Origin: Pseudanabaena biceps
GTDB lineage: Bacteria; Cyanobacteriota; Cyanobacteriia; Pseudanabaenales; Pseudanabaenaceae
Length of the DNA stretch: 64,000 nucleotides
Direction of reading: 5' to 3'
Assembly (NCBI GenBank): GCA_013361095.1
Contig: JAATWA010000001.1
Location: forward strand, 2,945,001-3,009,000
A program made the position numbers and the translations under genes. Numbering within the stretch: position 1 is the first letter of the stretch; every line of letters starts with the position of its first letter. The notes beneath the pieces are model-generated. The model worked only from the letters and a program-made list of their open reading frames with translations, was not told the origin of the DNA and ran no database searches. Positions 53,079 to 63,321 of this stretch are shown one piece after another.

Positions 53079-55115
53079 ATGGCGAAAGTCGAACAGCGAT
53101 TTGACTATGTCAAGATTGGCTTAGCATCACCCGATCGCATTCGTAAATGGGGTGAACGGGTTCTCCCAAATGGTAGCTTGGTTGGCGAAGTCACAAAACC
53201 TGAAACCATCAACTACCGAACTCTAAAGCCAGAAATGGATGGCTTGTTCTGTGAAAGAATTTTTGGTCCCGCGAAGGATTGGGAATGTCATTGTGGCAAA
53301 TACAAACGTGTCCGCCATCGCGGCATTGTCTGCGAACGTTGTGGCGTAGAAGTCACCGAATCGCGCGTACGTCGTCATCGTATGGGCTTTATCAAGCTAG
53401 CTGCCTCAGTTACCCATGTATGGTATCTCAAGGGTATTCCTAGTTATATGGCAACTTTGCTCGATATCCCACTTCGTGATGTCGAACAGATTGTTTATTT
53501 TAATGCTTATGTGGTTCTGAATCCTGGGCTTCAATCTGAGGTTGATGGCGTAGTTGTTTCCGTTAATAGCGGCGAAATCCGCATTCGCGATATTGATGGT
53601 ATTGAGAGAGCTTACCATTTACATCCTAAGCACACGTCAACGATGACGGAAGGCAAGGTGGTTGAAGCAGGCGAAGTAATTGCCACCGCTTACAATCTGT
53701 CTTATAAGCAGTTACTATCTGAAGATCAGTGGATTGATCTTGAAGATCAAATCTATGCGGAAGACCCTGTATTAGATGGGATCGAAGTTGGTATTGGCGC
53801 AGAAGCAATCAAGCAACTTCTCCAAAACATTAATTTGGAGAAGGAAGCTGAGCGACTCCGCAGTGATATTGAAAATTCCAAAGGTCAGAAACGAGCCAAA
53901 CTAATTAAGCGCCTCCGAGTTGTTGATAACTTTGTAGCAACTGGCTCCAAGCCAGATTGGATGGTCTTAGATGTAATTCCCGTAATTCCTCCTGACTTGC
54001 GCCCGATGGTGCAGTTGGATGGTGGACGTTTTGCGACTAGTGATTTAAACGATCTTTATCGCCGCGTAATCAACCGAAACAACCGCCTAGCGCGTTTACA
54101 AGAAATTCTTGCCCCTGAAATTATTGTCCGTAACGAGAAGCGGATGTTACAGGAAGCTGTGGATGCGCTGATTGATAACGGTCGTCGTGGACGAACTGTG
54201 GTGGGCGCAAATAATCGTCCCCTCAAGTCTCTATCGGACATTATTGAAGGTAAACAAGGTCGTTTCCGTCAAAACTTGCTCGGTAAACGGGTGGACTACT
54301 CTGGTCGTTCTGTGATCGTTGTAGGGCCTAATCTCAAGATTCACCAATGTGGTCTACCAAAAGAAATGGCGATCGAGCTATTTCAACCCTTCGTAATTCA
54401 TCGCCTGATCAAGACAGGTTTGGTGAATAACATCAAGGCTGCGAAGAAATTAATTCAGCGTAATGATCCAGCCGTTTGGGATGTTTTGGAGGATGTAATC
54501 CGTGAACATCCTGTAATGCTAAACCGCGCGCCAACTTTGCACAGATTGGGTATTCAGGCTTTTGAACCTTTGCTGGTCAGCGGTCGAGCTATTCAGTTAC
54601 ACCCTCTTGTCTGTCCAGCGTTTAACGCCGACTTTGACGGTGACCAGATGGCGGTGCACGTTCCTCTATCCATTGAAGCTCAGGCGGAAGCGCGTCTATT
54701 GATGCTTGCTTCTAACAACATCCTGTCACCTGCAACGGGTCGTCCCATTGTTACACCCAGCCAAGATATGGTTTTGGGCTGCTACTACCTCACCACCGAG
54801 AATCCCAGTAAGCAAAAGGGAGAAGGGCGCTACTTCTCTAACTTTAATGATGTCGTCATGGCATACCACCAAGGAGAGATTGACATACACGCAAGTGTTT
54901 GGGTGCGCTTCCAAGGGATTGTAGAAGGTCAAGGTGAAGAGAAAGATAGCGATGAGCCTAAGGTCACAGTTTTGGAAGATGGTACGAAAGTCAAGGAATT
55001 TGATTTCCGACGTATTCGTGAAGATGCCGAAGGTGGCTTGATCTCGCAATATATCAAAACTAGCCCCGGTCGCGTGATTTTCAATCAAGCAATCTATGAA
55101 TCCTTGGCTAGCTAA
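53079..55115 (+). CDS. rpoC1: RNA polymerase gamma subunit (N-terminal beta-prime)
   Basis: A 678-residue subunit corresponding to the N-terminal part of bacterial beta-prime. A zinc site reads [19 protein letters not shown] (from residue 70) and the catalytic Mg motif NADFDGD is at 516-522. Cyanobacterial RpoC1 is usually close to 625 residues. The difference is explained by an extra segment of about 52 residues at 151-205, between YVVLNPG and NLSYKQLL. It starts 166 bp after rpoB. Confidence 0.98.
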   Translation: MAKVEQRFDYVKIGLASPDRIRKWGERVLPNGSLVGEVTKPETINYRTLKPEMDGLFCERIFGPAKDWECHCGKYKRVRHRGIVCERCGVEVTESRVRRHRMGFIKLAASVTHVWYLKGIPSYMATLLDIPLRDVEQIVYFNAYVVLNPGLQSEVDGVVVSVNSGEIRIRDIDGIERAYHLHPKHTSTMTEGKVVEAGEVIATAYNLSYKQLLSEDQWIDLEDQIYAEDPVLDGIEVGIGAEAIKQLLQNINLEKEAERLRSDIENSKGQKRAKLIKRLRVVDNFVATGSKPDWMVLDVIPVIPPDLRPMVQLDGGRFATSDLNDLYRRVINRNNRLARLQEILAPEIIVRNEKRMLQEAVDALIDNGRRGRTVVGANNRPLKSLSDIIEGKQGRFRQNLLGKRVDYSGRSVIVVGPNLKIHQCGLPKEMAIELFQPFVIHRLIKTGLVNNIKAAKKLIQRNDPAVWDVLEDVIREHPVMLNRAPTLHRLGIQAFEPLLVSGRAIQLHPLVCPAFNADFDGDQMAVHVPLSIEAQAEARLLMLASNNILSPATGRPIVTPSQDMVLGCYYLTTENPSKQKGEGRYFSNFNDVVMAYHQGEIDIHASVWVRFQGIVEGQGEEKDSDEPKVTVLEDGTKVKEFDFRRIREDAEGGLISQYIKTSPGRVIFNQAIYESLAS

Positions 55116-55216
55116 ATATTAGCTAGATATTTTGTAACAGCAAAGCCATACTCTGCTGTTACAAATATTTGGAATTTCGGTTAATTACTCAAAAGATTAT
55201 TTAATAGCTTAATACC

Positions 55217-58200
55217 ATGGCAGATTTCACGATCATCAGCACGGATTCGCCTAGCGAGAACAAGCCTCAACGCTTTATCAATCGCACTATTGATAAGGGG
55301 CAGTTGAAGAAATTAATTGCTTGGGCTTTTACGCATTACGGAACAACTAGCGCTGCTAATGTTGCCGATCGCTTGAAGGAGCTTGGTTTTCGCTATGCGA
55401 CTCAGGCGGGTGTATCGATTAGTATTGACGACTTGCAAGTTCCTGCCACTAAGAAGGCTTTGCTTGCAGAGGCAGAGCAGGAAATTGAAGCAACGGAAAG
55501 TCGCTATACCAGAGGTGAGATTACTGAGGTGGAACGTTTCCAAAAGGTAATTGACACTTGGAATGTGGCAAATGAAAACCTCAAAGATGAGGTGGTTAAA
55601 AACTTCAAGAGTAACAACCCTCTTAACTCTGTGTATATGATGGCGTTCTCTGGAGCGCGGGGCAACATCTCACAGGTTCGTCAGTTGGTTGGGATGCGGG
55701 GATTGATGGCCGATCCTCAAGGGGAAATTATCGATTTACCGATTAAGACTAACTTCCGTGAAGGGTTGACGGTTACTGAATATATCATCTCTTCCTATGG
55801 TGCTCGTAAGGGACTGGTTGACACAGCTCTACGGACGGCCGACTCTGGATACCTTACCCGTCGTCTGGTGGATGTATCACAGGATGTGATCGTGCGCGAA
55901 AATGATTGCGGCACAACTCGCGGTATTCGCTTAAAAGCCATGCGCGATGGTGAAAAAACCCTTATTAAATTGTCCGATCGCCTGTTTGGTCGAGTCGCGG
56001 CTGAGGAGATTGTCGATCCCACCACAGGTGAAGTGATCGTCATGAGGAATCAAGAAATCTCGGAAGACCTATCTTTGGCGGTTGCCAAGTCAGGTGTAGA
56101 AGAGGTATGTGTACGCTCAGCGTTTACCTGTGAATCAACGCGATCGGTTTGCCAAATGTGCTATGGCTGGAGCTTGGCTCATGCGGAGTTGGTAAACATT
56201 GGCGAAGCAGTGGGAATTATCGCGGCGCAGTCCATTGGTGAACCAGGTACACAGCTAACCATGCGTACTTTCCACACAGGTGGTGTATTTACTGGGGAAG
56301 TAGCGGAACAACAACGCGCTCCTTTTGATGGTTCGATCAAGTACAGCAAAAAGTTGAAAGTGCGCCCCATGCGTACTCGTCACGGTGAAGATGCATTTAT
56401 CGTAGAAGCTAACGGTGATTTTACACTGGAAAGCTCTGAGGGCAAGCGTGTCTATGCGGTAACCCAAGGTTCAACGCTGTTGGTGCGTGAGGGCGAAAAA
56501 GTAACTCGCAATCAACTCATGGCTGAAGTCTCGGCAACGGGTAAAACTTCACGCAAGACTACTGAGAAAGCAACTAAGTCTTTAAATACAGGTTTAGCTG
56601 GTGAAGTGCTGTTTTCGGATCTGGCGATCGAAGAAAAGAAAGATCGTCAAGGGAACACCAGTTATGTAGCTCGTGGTGAAAAAGGTCGGGTTTGGGTATT
56701 GGCTGGTGAAGTCTATGACTTGCCTCCCACTGCTGAGCCTACCGTTAAAAACGAAGCTAATGTGGTCGAAGGCGATGTGTTGGCGGAAACCCGCTTGATT
56801 ACTGAGCATGGTGGTGTCGTCCGTCTCAGTGAAGAGGATAGTCGCCATAACCGTGAAGTAGAAATCATTACGGCTTCAGTGGTACTGGATCAAGCGATCG
56901 TTAAGGAAGAAAGCTATCAGGGTCGTGAGCATTACATTCTGGAAACTCAAGGCGGTCAGAGCTTCTCACTTAAGGCTTCTCCAGGCACTAAGCTAACCAA
57001 TAACCAAGTGGTGGCTGAACTAATTGATGACACTTACCACACTAAGAGTGGTGGAATTATCAAGTTTGCAGGTGTGGAAGTTGCCAAACGCAGCAAAGGT
57101 AAGCAGGGCTATGAAGTCGTCAAAGGCGGTACTTTGCTCTGGGTTCCTGAAGAAACCCATGAAGTCAACAAGGATGCTTCCCTATTGATGGTGGAAGAAA
57201 ACCAGTTTATTGAGGCTGGCACTGAAGTTGTCAAAGATATCTTCAGCCAAACCGCAGGTGTAGTTGAAGTATTCCAAAAAAATGACATTCTGCGCGAAAT
57301 TGTGATCAAACCTGGTGATTTGCACTTAGTTGATGATCCACAAACAGCGATGCAGAAGAATGGGACTTTAGCTCAGCCAGGCACAGAAATCATGCCAGGA
57401 TTGACTTCACCCGAACTTCGCTATGTGGAATATCTAGACTCAACTGAAGGTCCTGCTCTACTGCTACGTCCAGTAGAAGAGTACCAAGTTCCTGATGTGC
57501 CAACGGTTCCTAGTCAAGAGTCGGTCAATCAAGAAGGTCGCTCAATTGGTTTACGCGCTGTGCAACGTATTCCTTATAAAGATGGCGATCGCGTGAAGGC
57601 GATCGACAGCGTGGAGCTGCTCAAGACTCAACTATTGCTAGAAGTTGACACCGATGCACCACAGTTGGCGGCGGATATTGAGTTTATCCCTAACGATGCT
57701 GATCCTGGTAGCTTGCGCTTGCAATTGGTAATTTTGGAATCCTTAGTAATTCGTCAAGATAATTCTGGAGATCCCGCCCACACGAATTCGCGGACTCGTT
57801 TGTTGGTTAATGATGGCGATCGCATTGAGCCAGGTGCTGTCGTTGCGCGTACCGAAATTCTCTGTAAGAGACCAGGCCAAGTGCGCGGTATCCGTCAAGG
57901 CTCAGAAGTGGTACGTCGCTTGCTGCTTGTCACAGAAGCCGACTGCATTACTACACCATGTCCTAACCCTACGGTTAAAGCAGGCGATTTATTGCGTTCA
58001 GGCGATGAGATTGGTGAAGGCGTGATTACCAATGAGTCGGGACAAGTGCTGCGAATCGAAGATGGTAAAGTCGTATTTCGGATTGGTCGCCCTTATCTCG
58101 TTTCTCCAGGAGCGCTTTTGCAAATCCATGACGCTGACCTTGTCCAAAGAGGTGACAACATCGCGCTACTGGTATTTGAACGCGCCAAGACTGGTGACAT

Positions 58201-59194
58201 TATTCAAGGGCTGCCTCGGATTGAAGAGTTGCTTGAAGCTCGTAAGCCTAAGGAAATGTGTGTACTAGCCAGAACCGCGGGTACTGCTCAAGTTACCTAC
58301 GACTCCGATGACAACCCTGAAGTAAAAATTCTCGGCAATGACGGTGTTCTGGATGATGACTACTCATTTAATGCTGGACAAAGTGTAATCATTTCCGATG
58401 GTCAGATTGTTTCTGCTGGTGAAGCGATTACTGATGGACCAGCGAATCCCCACGATATTCTTGATATTTACTTCCAAGCTTACAAAGAGTCGCTTGGTGT
58501 AAGGCAAGCGGCTTTGCTTGGTTTGCAGAAAGTACAAGAATTCCTGATGAATGAAGTTCAGTCAGTGTATCAATCTCAGGGTGTAGACATTTCTGATAAG
58601 CATATTGAAGTTATCGTTAAGCAGATGACTTCCAAGGTGCGAATCGAGGATGGTGGAGATACCACTCGTCTTCCTGGGGAGTTGGTAGAACTACACCAAG
58701 TTGAACAGATCAACGAAGCGATGGAAATTACAGGTGGCGCACCTGCGGACTACACTCCTGTGTTGATGGGTATCACCAAAGCTAGTTTGAATACCGACAG
58801 CTTTATCTCGGCGGCAAGTTTCCAAGAAACCACTCGTGTTCTTACCGAAGCTGCGATCGAGGGCAAGTCTGACTGGTTACGCGGTCTGAAGGAAAACGTG
58901 ATCATTGGACGACTAATACCTGCGGGTACTGGCTTTAATGCTTACGACACCCCTGTGGTTGATGTTGATACTAGCTATGACAATGAGCTTGGCTATGATG
59001 AAGAGGCTGATGATGTGATTATTGACGACAATACTGCTCGCAATTATCAAATTATTGAGCCGCGCGTTGAGCCTATCCGTGTCATCGACAAACCTCGCAG
59101 TCGTCGCAGCTTTGATGATGAGCTGGTTGATGATGATGTGGAGTTTGAAGATGACGAAGAGGAAGATGATGACGAGTTTGAAGATGAAGATTAG
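55217..59194 (+). CDS. rpoC2: RNA polymerase beta-prime subunit (C-terminal part)
   Basis: A 1325-residue subunit corresponding to the C-terminal part of bacterial beta-prime and holding the large cyanobacterial sandwich-barrel insertion in the trigger loop region. It shows [47 protein letters not shown] (zinc), [29 protein letters not shown] and, near the end, [28 protein letters not shown]. The last 30 or so residues are almost purely Asp/Glu. It starts 101 bp after rpoC1. Confidence 0.99.
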   Translation: MADFTIISTDSPSENKPQRFINRTIDKGQLKKLIAWAFTHYGTTSAANVADRLKELGFRYATQAGVSISIDDLQVPATKKALLAEAEQEIEATESRYTRGEITEVERFQKVIDTWNVANENLKDEVVKNFKSNNPLNSVYMMAFSGARGNISQVRQLVGMRGLMADPQGEIIDLPIKTNFREGLTVTEYIISSYGARKGLVDTALRTADSGYLTRRLVDVSQDVIVRENDCGTTRGIRLKAMRDGEKTLIKLSDRLFGRVAAEEIVDPTTGEVIVMRNQEISEDLSLAVAKSGVEEVCVRSAFTCESTRSVCQMCYGWSLAHAELVNIGEAVGIIAAQSIGEPGTQLTMRTFHTGGVFTGEVAEQQRAPFDGSIKYSKKLKVRPMRTRHGEDAFIVEANGDFTLESSEGKRVYAVTQGSTLLVREGEKVTRNQLMAEVSATGKTSRKTTEKATKSLNTGLAGEVLFSDLAIEEKKDRQGNTSYVARGEKGRVWVLAGEVYDLPPTAEPTVKNEANVVEGDVLAETRLITEHGGVVRLSEEDSRHNREVEIITASVVLDQAIVKEESYQGREHYILETQGGQSFSLKASPGTKLTNNQVVAELIDDTYHTKSGGIIKFAGVEVAKRSKGKQGYEVVKGGTLLWVPEETHEVNKDASLLMVEENQFIEAGTEVVKDIFSQTAGVVEVFQKNDILREIVIKPGDLHLVDDPQTAMQKNGTLAQPGTEIMPGLTSPELRYVEYLDSTEGPALLLRPVEEYQVPDVPTVPSQESVNQEGRSIGLRAVQRIPYKDGDRVKAIDSVELLKTQLLLEVDTDAPQLAADIEFIPNDADPGSLRLQLVILESLVIRQDNSGDPAHTNSRTRLLVNDGDRIEPGAVVARTEILCKRPGQVRGIRQGSEVVRRLLLVTEADCITTPCPNPTVKAGDLLRSGDEIGEGVITNESGQVLRIEDGKVVFRIGRPYLVSPGALLQIHDADLVQRGDNIALLVFERAKTGDIIQGLPRIEELLEARKPKEMCVLARTAGTAQVTYDSDDNPEVKILGNDGVLDDDYSFNAGQSVIISDGQIVSAGEAITDGPANPHDILDIYFQAYKESLGVRQAALLGLQKVQEFLMNEVQSVYQSQGVDISDKHIEVIVKQMTSKVRIEDGGDTTRLPGELVELHQVEQINEAMEITGGAPADYTPVLMGITKASLNTDSFISAASFQETTRVLTEAAIEGKSDWLRGLKENVIIGRLIPAGTGFNAYDTPVVDVDTSYDNELGYDEEADDVIIDDNTARNYQIIEPRVEPIRVIDKPRSRRSFDDELVDDDVEFEDDEEEDDDEFEDED

Positions 59195-59230
59195 TTGAAT
59201 AAAGGCGATGCTAAGTATTGCCTTTCTCGG

Positions 59231-59295
59231 CAATCCAAATCCAAAAAAGAAGTTGCGGCGCTTTGCGCCGCAACTTCTTTTTTGGGTTTGGATTG
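59231..59295. repeat. Palindrome after rpoC2, 31-bp arms, GC core
   Basis: Arms of 31 bp with one mismatch (CAATCCAAAtCCAAAAAAGA and onward) around TTT. It lies 36 bp after the rpoC2 stop and is the likely operon terminator. Confidence 0.92.
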
Positions 59296-59390
59296 TACTA
59301 AATTATTGCTTTGCTATAGCGATCGCCAATCGTATTAGAATCAAAACGAAAGAATCGAGATATGATAGCAGAGTTATTCAAATCGCCTTT

Positions 59391-60188
59391 ATGGAACTAT
59401 TTGCTGGTTTACTGACAACATTTCTGGGTTTAGCGGGTGCGCCTGGAATCGTTATTGATCGGGTAGCCACAGATTTTTTGCGCGGGCAGATTGTTCGAGC
59501 CGATGTTTTAGAAGTGCGGGTTGATAATGCCCCAAACTACCAAATCCTGTTAGGAAATGTTGATCGCATTCGGGTAGCAGGACGAGGAGTTCAGGTTTTA
59601 GACTTCTTGAGAGTCGATGAAATTGATCTTGAGACCGATCCTATTAGCATCGACCCAAATTTATTGCAGTCTGGACAAATTGTATTACGCAGACCTTTAC
59701 AGGCAGCCGTGAGGGTGGTTCTTTTGTCTGAAGATATTAACGTTGCTCTAAGGTCGCCAACCATTCAATCTTCGTTTAAGAGTCTTAGCATTGACATTAC
59801 TGGAACTAATAAAAATCCTGAAATTCTTGATTTAGTTAACCCAGAAGTGAATTTTTTGGAAGGCGATCGCATTAGACTCAGGGCAACATTACAATCACAA
59901 CCAACCAGCACTAAGCCAAATCCCACCAAACTAGATGTTTCAGTTAACGCTCAGTTAATCACTATTGGCGGTACAAAGTTAAAGATTGTTGATCCTCGGA
60001 TTGATCTAGCAGGAAGTCCTGTCCCCGAACGTATTACAAAGGCGTTTGCTGAGGGGTTAAATAAAGTACTGGATTTACGGCAACTGGAGACAAGGGGAAT
60101 TACAGCGCGTGTCCTCAGGCTAGAGTTGACCGACGGCAAGATGCAAGTAATCGGTTTTGCCAAGATGAATTCTATTCCTAAACAATAA
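59391..60188 (+). CDS. DUF2993 domain protein
   Basis: A 265-residue protein of the DUF2993 family, whose mycobacterial member LmeA is a lipid-binding periplasmic protein. The N-terminus (MELFAGLLTTFLGLAGAPGIVIDRV) could be a short signal or membrane anchor. The rest alternates beta strands (LEVRVDNAPNYQILLGNVDRIRVAGRGV, KLDVSVNAQLITIGGTKLKI). The open frame reaches back to 59208, across the palindrome; ATG 59391 gives the family-like start. Confidence 0.75.
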   Translation: MELFAGLLTTFLGLAGAPGIVIDRVATDFLRGQIVRADVLEVRVDNAPNYQILLGNVDRIRVAGRGVQVLDFLRVDEIDLETDPISIDPNLLQSGQIVLRRPLQAAVRVVLLSEDINVALRSPTIQSSFKSLSIDITGTNKNPEILDLVNPEVNFLEGDRIRLRATLQSQPTSTKPNPTKLDVSVNAQLITIGGTKLKIVDPRIDLAGSPVPERITKAFAEGLNKVLDLRQLETRGITARVLRLELTDGKMQVIGFAKMNSIPKQ

Positions 60189-60250
60189 ATATTAGACGAA
60201 TGGCGGCTTTTTACGCCTCCATTCGGTTTATAGCTATCGCCAAGTGTCCT

Positions 60251-60305
60251 AAAACCCAAGAATTAGCTGGCGGCGCTCCGCGCCGCCAGCTAATTCTTGG
60301 GTTTT
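60251..60305. repeat. Palindrome adjoining IS1, 26-bp arms, GC core
   Basis: Perfect 26-bp arms (AAAACCCAAGAATTAGCTGG then CGGCGC) around TCC. It is followed by the conserved flank that the IS1-family element interrupts. Confidence 0.93.
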
Positions 60306-60316
60306 GATTTGTCCTA

Positions 60317-60324
60317 AAACAAAT
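60317..60324. repeat. Left target-site duplication of the IS1-family element
   Basis: AAACAAAT, repeated exactly at 61102-61109. Confidence 0.9.
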
Positions 60325-61101
60325 GGTAGTCCGCGAGATGTAAGGATAAAATCATAAAAGAACTCTAAGACACTTAATTACCAATGCCAAATTGTCCAAA
60401 CTGTAACTCAAAAGATGTGGTCAAAAATGGTTTTATTCATAACGGGAATCAAAATCATAAATGTAAAGCCTGTGGTCGCCAGTTTGTTGAAGCACCACGG
60501 CAAAAACTAATCTCTGAAGAAACCAAAGCCTTGATTGACAAACTCTTACTTGAGAAGATTCCTCTTGCAGGTATTGCCAGAGTTTGTGACGTTTCTGAAA
60601 CTTGGTTGCAGAATTATGTCAATCGTAAATACGAGGCGATTCCTCAACAAGTAAATGTATCCGCTAAAAAAAAAGGAAGACTAACGATTCAGTGTGATGA
60701 AATGTGGTCTTTTGTTGGCAATAAAGGCAATAAACAGTGGATTTGGCTTGCCATTGATGTTGATACTCGCGAAATTGTTGGCGTTCATATCGGCGATCGC
60801 TCCGCACAAGGAGCGCAAAAGCTTTGGAATTCTTTGCCCAGTGTTTATCGTCAGTGTGCTGTTGCTTATACAGATTTTTGGAATGCATATTCTGTTGTGT
60901 TCCCAGACATGCGGCATATCGCGGTTGGAAAGGAAACAGGGAAAACCAATTATATTGAACGTTTTAACTGTACGATGCGACAACGAATCTCTCGACTAGT
61001 TCGTAAAACTCTCTCTTTCTCTAAAAAAATAGAAAATCATATTGGTGCTATCTGGTTTTTTATTCACCACTACAACTCATCCTTACTTGTTTAGGACTAC
61101 C
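60325..61101 (+). mobile_element. IS1-family insertion sequence, complete
   Basis: A 777-bp element with 23-bp imperfect terminal inverted repeats (18 matches; ends GGTAGTCC and GGACTACC). Flanking 8-bp direct repeats AAACAAAT at 60317-60324 and 61102-61109 are the target duplication. Joining the flanks restores the conserved 28-bp sequence that follows other palindromes here, so the insertion post-dates that repeat. An exact duplication suggests recent movement. Confidence 0.95.
60384..61094 (+). CDS. IS1-family transposase (single frame)
   Basis: A 236-residue transposase in one frame, unlike the frameshifted insA-insB of enteric IS1. An N-terminal zinc ribbon (MPNCPNCNSKDVVKNG, HKCKACGRQF) and helix-turn-helix (PLAGIARVCDVSETWLQNYV) precede the DDE domain, with Asp in IQCDEMWSFVG, Asp in AYTDFWNAY and Glu in NYIERFNCTMRQR. 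The stop lies in the right inverted repeat. No damage is visible. Confidence 0.94.
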   Translation: MPNCPNCNSKDVVKNGFIHNGNQNHKCKACGRQFVEAPRQKLISEETKALIDKLLLEKIPLAGIARVCDVSETWLQNYVNRKYEAIPQQVNVSAKKKGRLTIQCDEMWSFVGNKGNKQWIWLAIDVDTREIVGVHIGDRSAQGAQKLWNSLPSVYRQCAVAYTDFWNAYSVVFPDMRHIAVGKETGKTNYIERFNCTMRQRISRLVRKTLSFSKKIENHIGAIWFFIHHYNSSLLV

Positions 61102-61109
61102 AAACAAAT
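61102..61109. repeat. Right target-site duplication of the IS1-family element
   Basis: AAACAAAT, identical to 60317-60324. Confidence 0.9.
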
Positions 61110-61174
61110 GACTTTAGTTATAAAAAGCCTGAACAAACTGTAATCATTACTTTAAATATTTCAAAGTATCATCT

Positions 61175-61687
61175 ATGCAAATTAGGCTAGCAGTAGAACA
61201 GGATCTCCCGAAGATTATTGAAATTTATAATGCCGCCATTCTCAGTCGTCTTGCCACTGCCGATCTTGAATCCATTTCTGTTGATAGTCGCCGTGATTGG
61301 TTCCGTTCCCATGACGATCGCTATCCCGTGTGGGTAATGACCATTGGCGATCGCAATATTCGCGGAGATCAAAATGAACAGATTCTGGGTTGGTTGAGTT
61401 TGCAAATGTTTTATGGTCGTCCTGCTTATCACAAAACTGCGGAAGTTAGTATTTATATCGACCCAGATCATCAAGGTAAAGGAATTGGGAAACAGTTACT
61501 TAGTCATGCGATCGCCGCCTGTTCGCAGCTAAATATTTCTAAACTTGTGGGTTTTGTGTTTGCACACAATATGGCAAGCCGCAACTTATTTACGAGATAT
61601 GGATTTATCGAGTGGGGATTGTTACCAGAAGTTGCAGAACTTGATGGAGTGAAGCGAAGCTTAATGATTTTAGGTAAGGCTATATAG
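61175..61687 (+). CDS. GNAT-family N-acetyltransferase
   Basis: A 170-residue acetyltransferase resembling phosphinothricin/L-amino-acid N-acetyltransferases. The N-terminus QIRLAVEQDLPKIIEIYNAAI, the acetyl-CoA loop DPDHQGKGIGKQLL and the late VFAHNMASRNLFTRYGFIEWG are typical of that subgroup. The natural substrate is unknown; methionine sulfone or similar amino acids are usual for relatives. Confidence 0.88.
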   Translation: MQIRLAVEQDLPKIIEIYNAAILSRLATADLESISVDSRRDWFRSHDDRYPVWVMTIGDRNIRGDQNEQILGWLSLQMFYGRPAYHKTAEVSIYIDPDHQGKGIGKQLLSHAIAACSQLNISKLVGFVFAHNMASRNLFTRYGFIEWGLLPEVAELDGVKRSLMILGKAI

Positions 61688-61689
61688 GT

Positions 61690-61726
61690 GAAGAGAGAGG
61701 TGACACTTCGCGTCGCCTCTCTCTTC
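61690..61726 (+). terminator. Hairpin after the acetyltransferase gene
   Basis: Arms of 17 bp with two mismatches (GAAGAGAGAGGtGACaC) around TTC, 2 bp after the stop. It is a decayed member of the palindrome class, or an ordinary terminator. Confidence 0.75.
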
Positions 61727-61740
61727 TGGGTGGGTGATAG

Positions 61741-63189
61741 CTATAAATTGCGTAGTGGAGTTTCCTGACCGTAAATAAGTTTATGCTCTAAATTATTGCA
61801 GACTAGCCATGTAACGATCGCGATCGCGACAGGTATCATGCTCAACAAAATTAAAGTTAAATTGGTGGGAGCAAATAGGAAGCTCACTAAAGGGCTAAAT
61901 GTCCATGTGATCGAGGCGATCGCAATGCTTATGGTTTTTAATCGGCGCACAGTTTTTAAGGCTTTGGAACAACTCGCGCATTTAGAAGTGTGAGAATGGT
62001 AGCGATCCAAAAGAACTTTTTTAGGTAATGGCTCTTTTAATCTCGCCTTAGCAAATGGGTCAGCTTCATAGCGAGTAAACCATTTGCGTAGTTCAGAAAC
62101 ATAGGTATCGGCTGGAGTTGCCAAATAGAAAGCCTTAGCGTAATTATGACTATTTTCTGGCTTAGTTAGAGCTTCTTCTAAATAGCGTTCTTGGTAGTGT
62201 AAAAAGATTTGATCGTCTTCTAAAATTCCATTTTGTCCAATATGAGAATACCAGCGAGGAGTGATGCTAATAAAAAAGCGCGGAATTGCAGAACTGAATT
62301 GAAAAGGAAATCGTGCAAATAGCCGACATTCTCCTTTACGAGTGGGAGTTGCATATACGACTGTCATTGTCCTTCCAAATTGCTTAGAAGTTAAGTCATG
62401 CCACATCAAATTGGGAGCGACAAAAGTTGTATCCTGCCTCCCTAGCTTGCCACGTCTTGGTCCTTCTTCCCATATGCCTTTAAAGCCTTGTTTATTGGAT
62501 TCGATAACTTCTAGACTCATTGGCGCAGCATTTACTCGATTGCCCACGGATTTATGGTGTGTAAACGGAAGGTGGCTAGCATCAAGGACATTTTCGAGTA
62601 GCGTGATGGCATTATAGGGTAAATCACGAAAAGTACCAAATAGAGTCCATTTCCCTTGATCGGTTTCTAGTGGTTCGATAATGGGAACTTTGACACTAGA
62701 AGCTCTATCGGGATTACCAGCATATACAAATAACAAACCTTGTTGGGATTGAGCAGGTAATGCTGCAACACAGGCTCTTAGAGAACTATGCGCTGTGCCA
62801 TCCTGTGACTGTTGAGGTATGCGATCGCAGCTTCCATCGCCCTTAAAAGCCCAACCGTGATAGGGACATTCCAAAAGTCCATCCTCGGCAATTCTCCCTT
62901 CCGACAAAGGAACAAGTCGATGGGGGCATCGGTCATCAAACACTTTCCACGCATTTGTATGACAATCCCACCAAATCACAAGATCGCGTTCTAATAAAGT
63001 AAATTTATTAGGCTTTTTTTTATCTAGATCTTCTGTATAAAAAACGGGATACCATGCTTCTTTGCAATCAAAGCGATCGGAATTTTGTCCACCTGCGGGT
63101 AAACTCTGCGATCGCTGATCATCATTATTTTGGCTAGAAGCATCTTTGAGCAGAATATTTGCTGTCATGGCAACTAAGTGGGATCGCAT
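61741..63189 (-). CDS. Rieske oxygenase of the pheophorbide a oxygenase group
   Basis: A 482-residue Rieske non-haem iron oxygenase. The 2Fe-2S motif reads CPHRLVPL (Cys-His) and CPYHGWAF (Cys-His). The mononuclear iron site fits LLENVLDASHLPFTHHKS. Two C-terminal hydrophobic segments (about 425-470) and the CASC motif before them are features of the PaO/Tic55/Ptc52 group, which act on tetrapyrroles in plastids. A tetrapyrrole or other membrane-associated substrate is inferred. ATG codons at 63189 and 63168 are both possible starts. Confidence 0.85.
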   Translation of the reverse strand: MRSHLVAMTANILLKDASSQNNDDQRSQSLPAGGQNSDRFDCKEAWYPVFYTEDLDKKKPNKFTLLERDLVIWWDCHTNAWKVFDDRCPHRLVPLSEGRIAEDGLLECPYHGWAFKGDGSCDRIPQQSQDGTAHSSLRACVAALPAQSQQGLLFVYAGNPDRASSVKVPIIEPLETDQGKWTLFGTFRDLPYNAITLLENVLDASHLPFTHHKSVGNRVNAAPMSLEVIESNKQGFKGIWEEGPRRGKLGRQDTTFVAPNLMWHDLTSKQFGRTMTVVYATPTRKGECRLFARFPFQFSSAIPRFFISITPRWYSHIGQNGILEDDQIFLHYQERYLEEALTKPENSHNYAKAFYLATPADTYVSELRKWFTRYEADPFAKARLKEPLPKKVLLDRYHSHTSKCASCSKALKTVRRLKTISIAIASITWTFSPLVSFLFAPTNLTLILLSMIPVAIAIVTWLVCNNLEHKLIYGQETPLRNL

Positions 63190-63255
63190 TGTAAAGTTAT
63201 GTATAGTTTAGCTTCACTAGACCATGAAGTGTAGGATTAGGTGCTTTAAAAGTAC

Positions 63256-63302
63256 TCACAAATCAGTGGTGCGCCGCTTTGCGCCACACCACTGATTTGT
63301 GA
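63256..63302. repeat. Palindrome between the Rieske oxygenase and aat genes
   Basis: Arms of 22 bp with two mismatches near the centre (TCACAAATCAGTGGTG then the core) around TTT. It lies 20 bp after the aat stop. Confidence 0.88.
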
Positions 63303-63321
63303 AGGCCTTAGTAGCAGACCA

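Noticed and set aside
53079..59194. Apparent break of the beta-prime gene into two frames
   Set aside because: The split into rpoC1 and rpoC2 is normal in cyanobacteria and both frames are intact.
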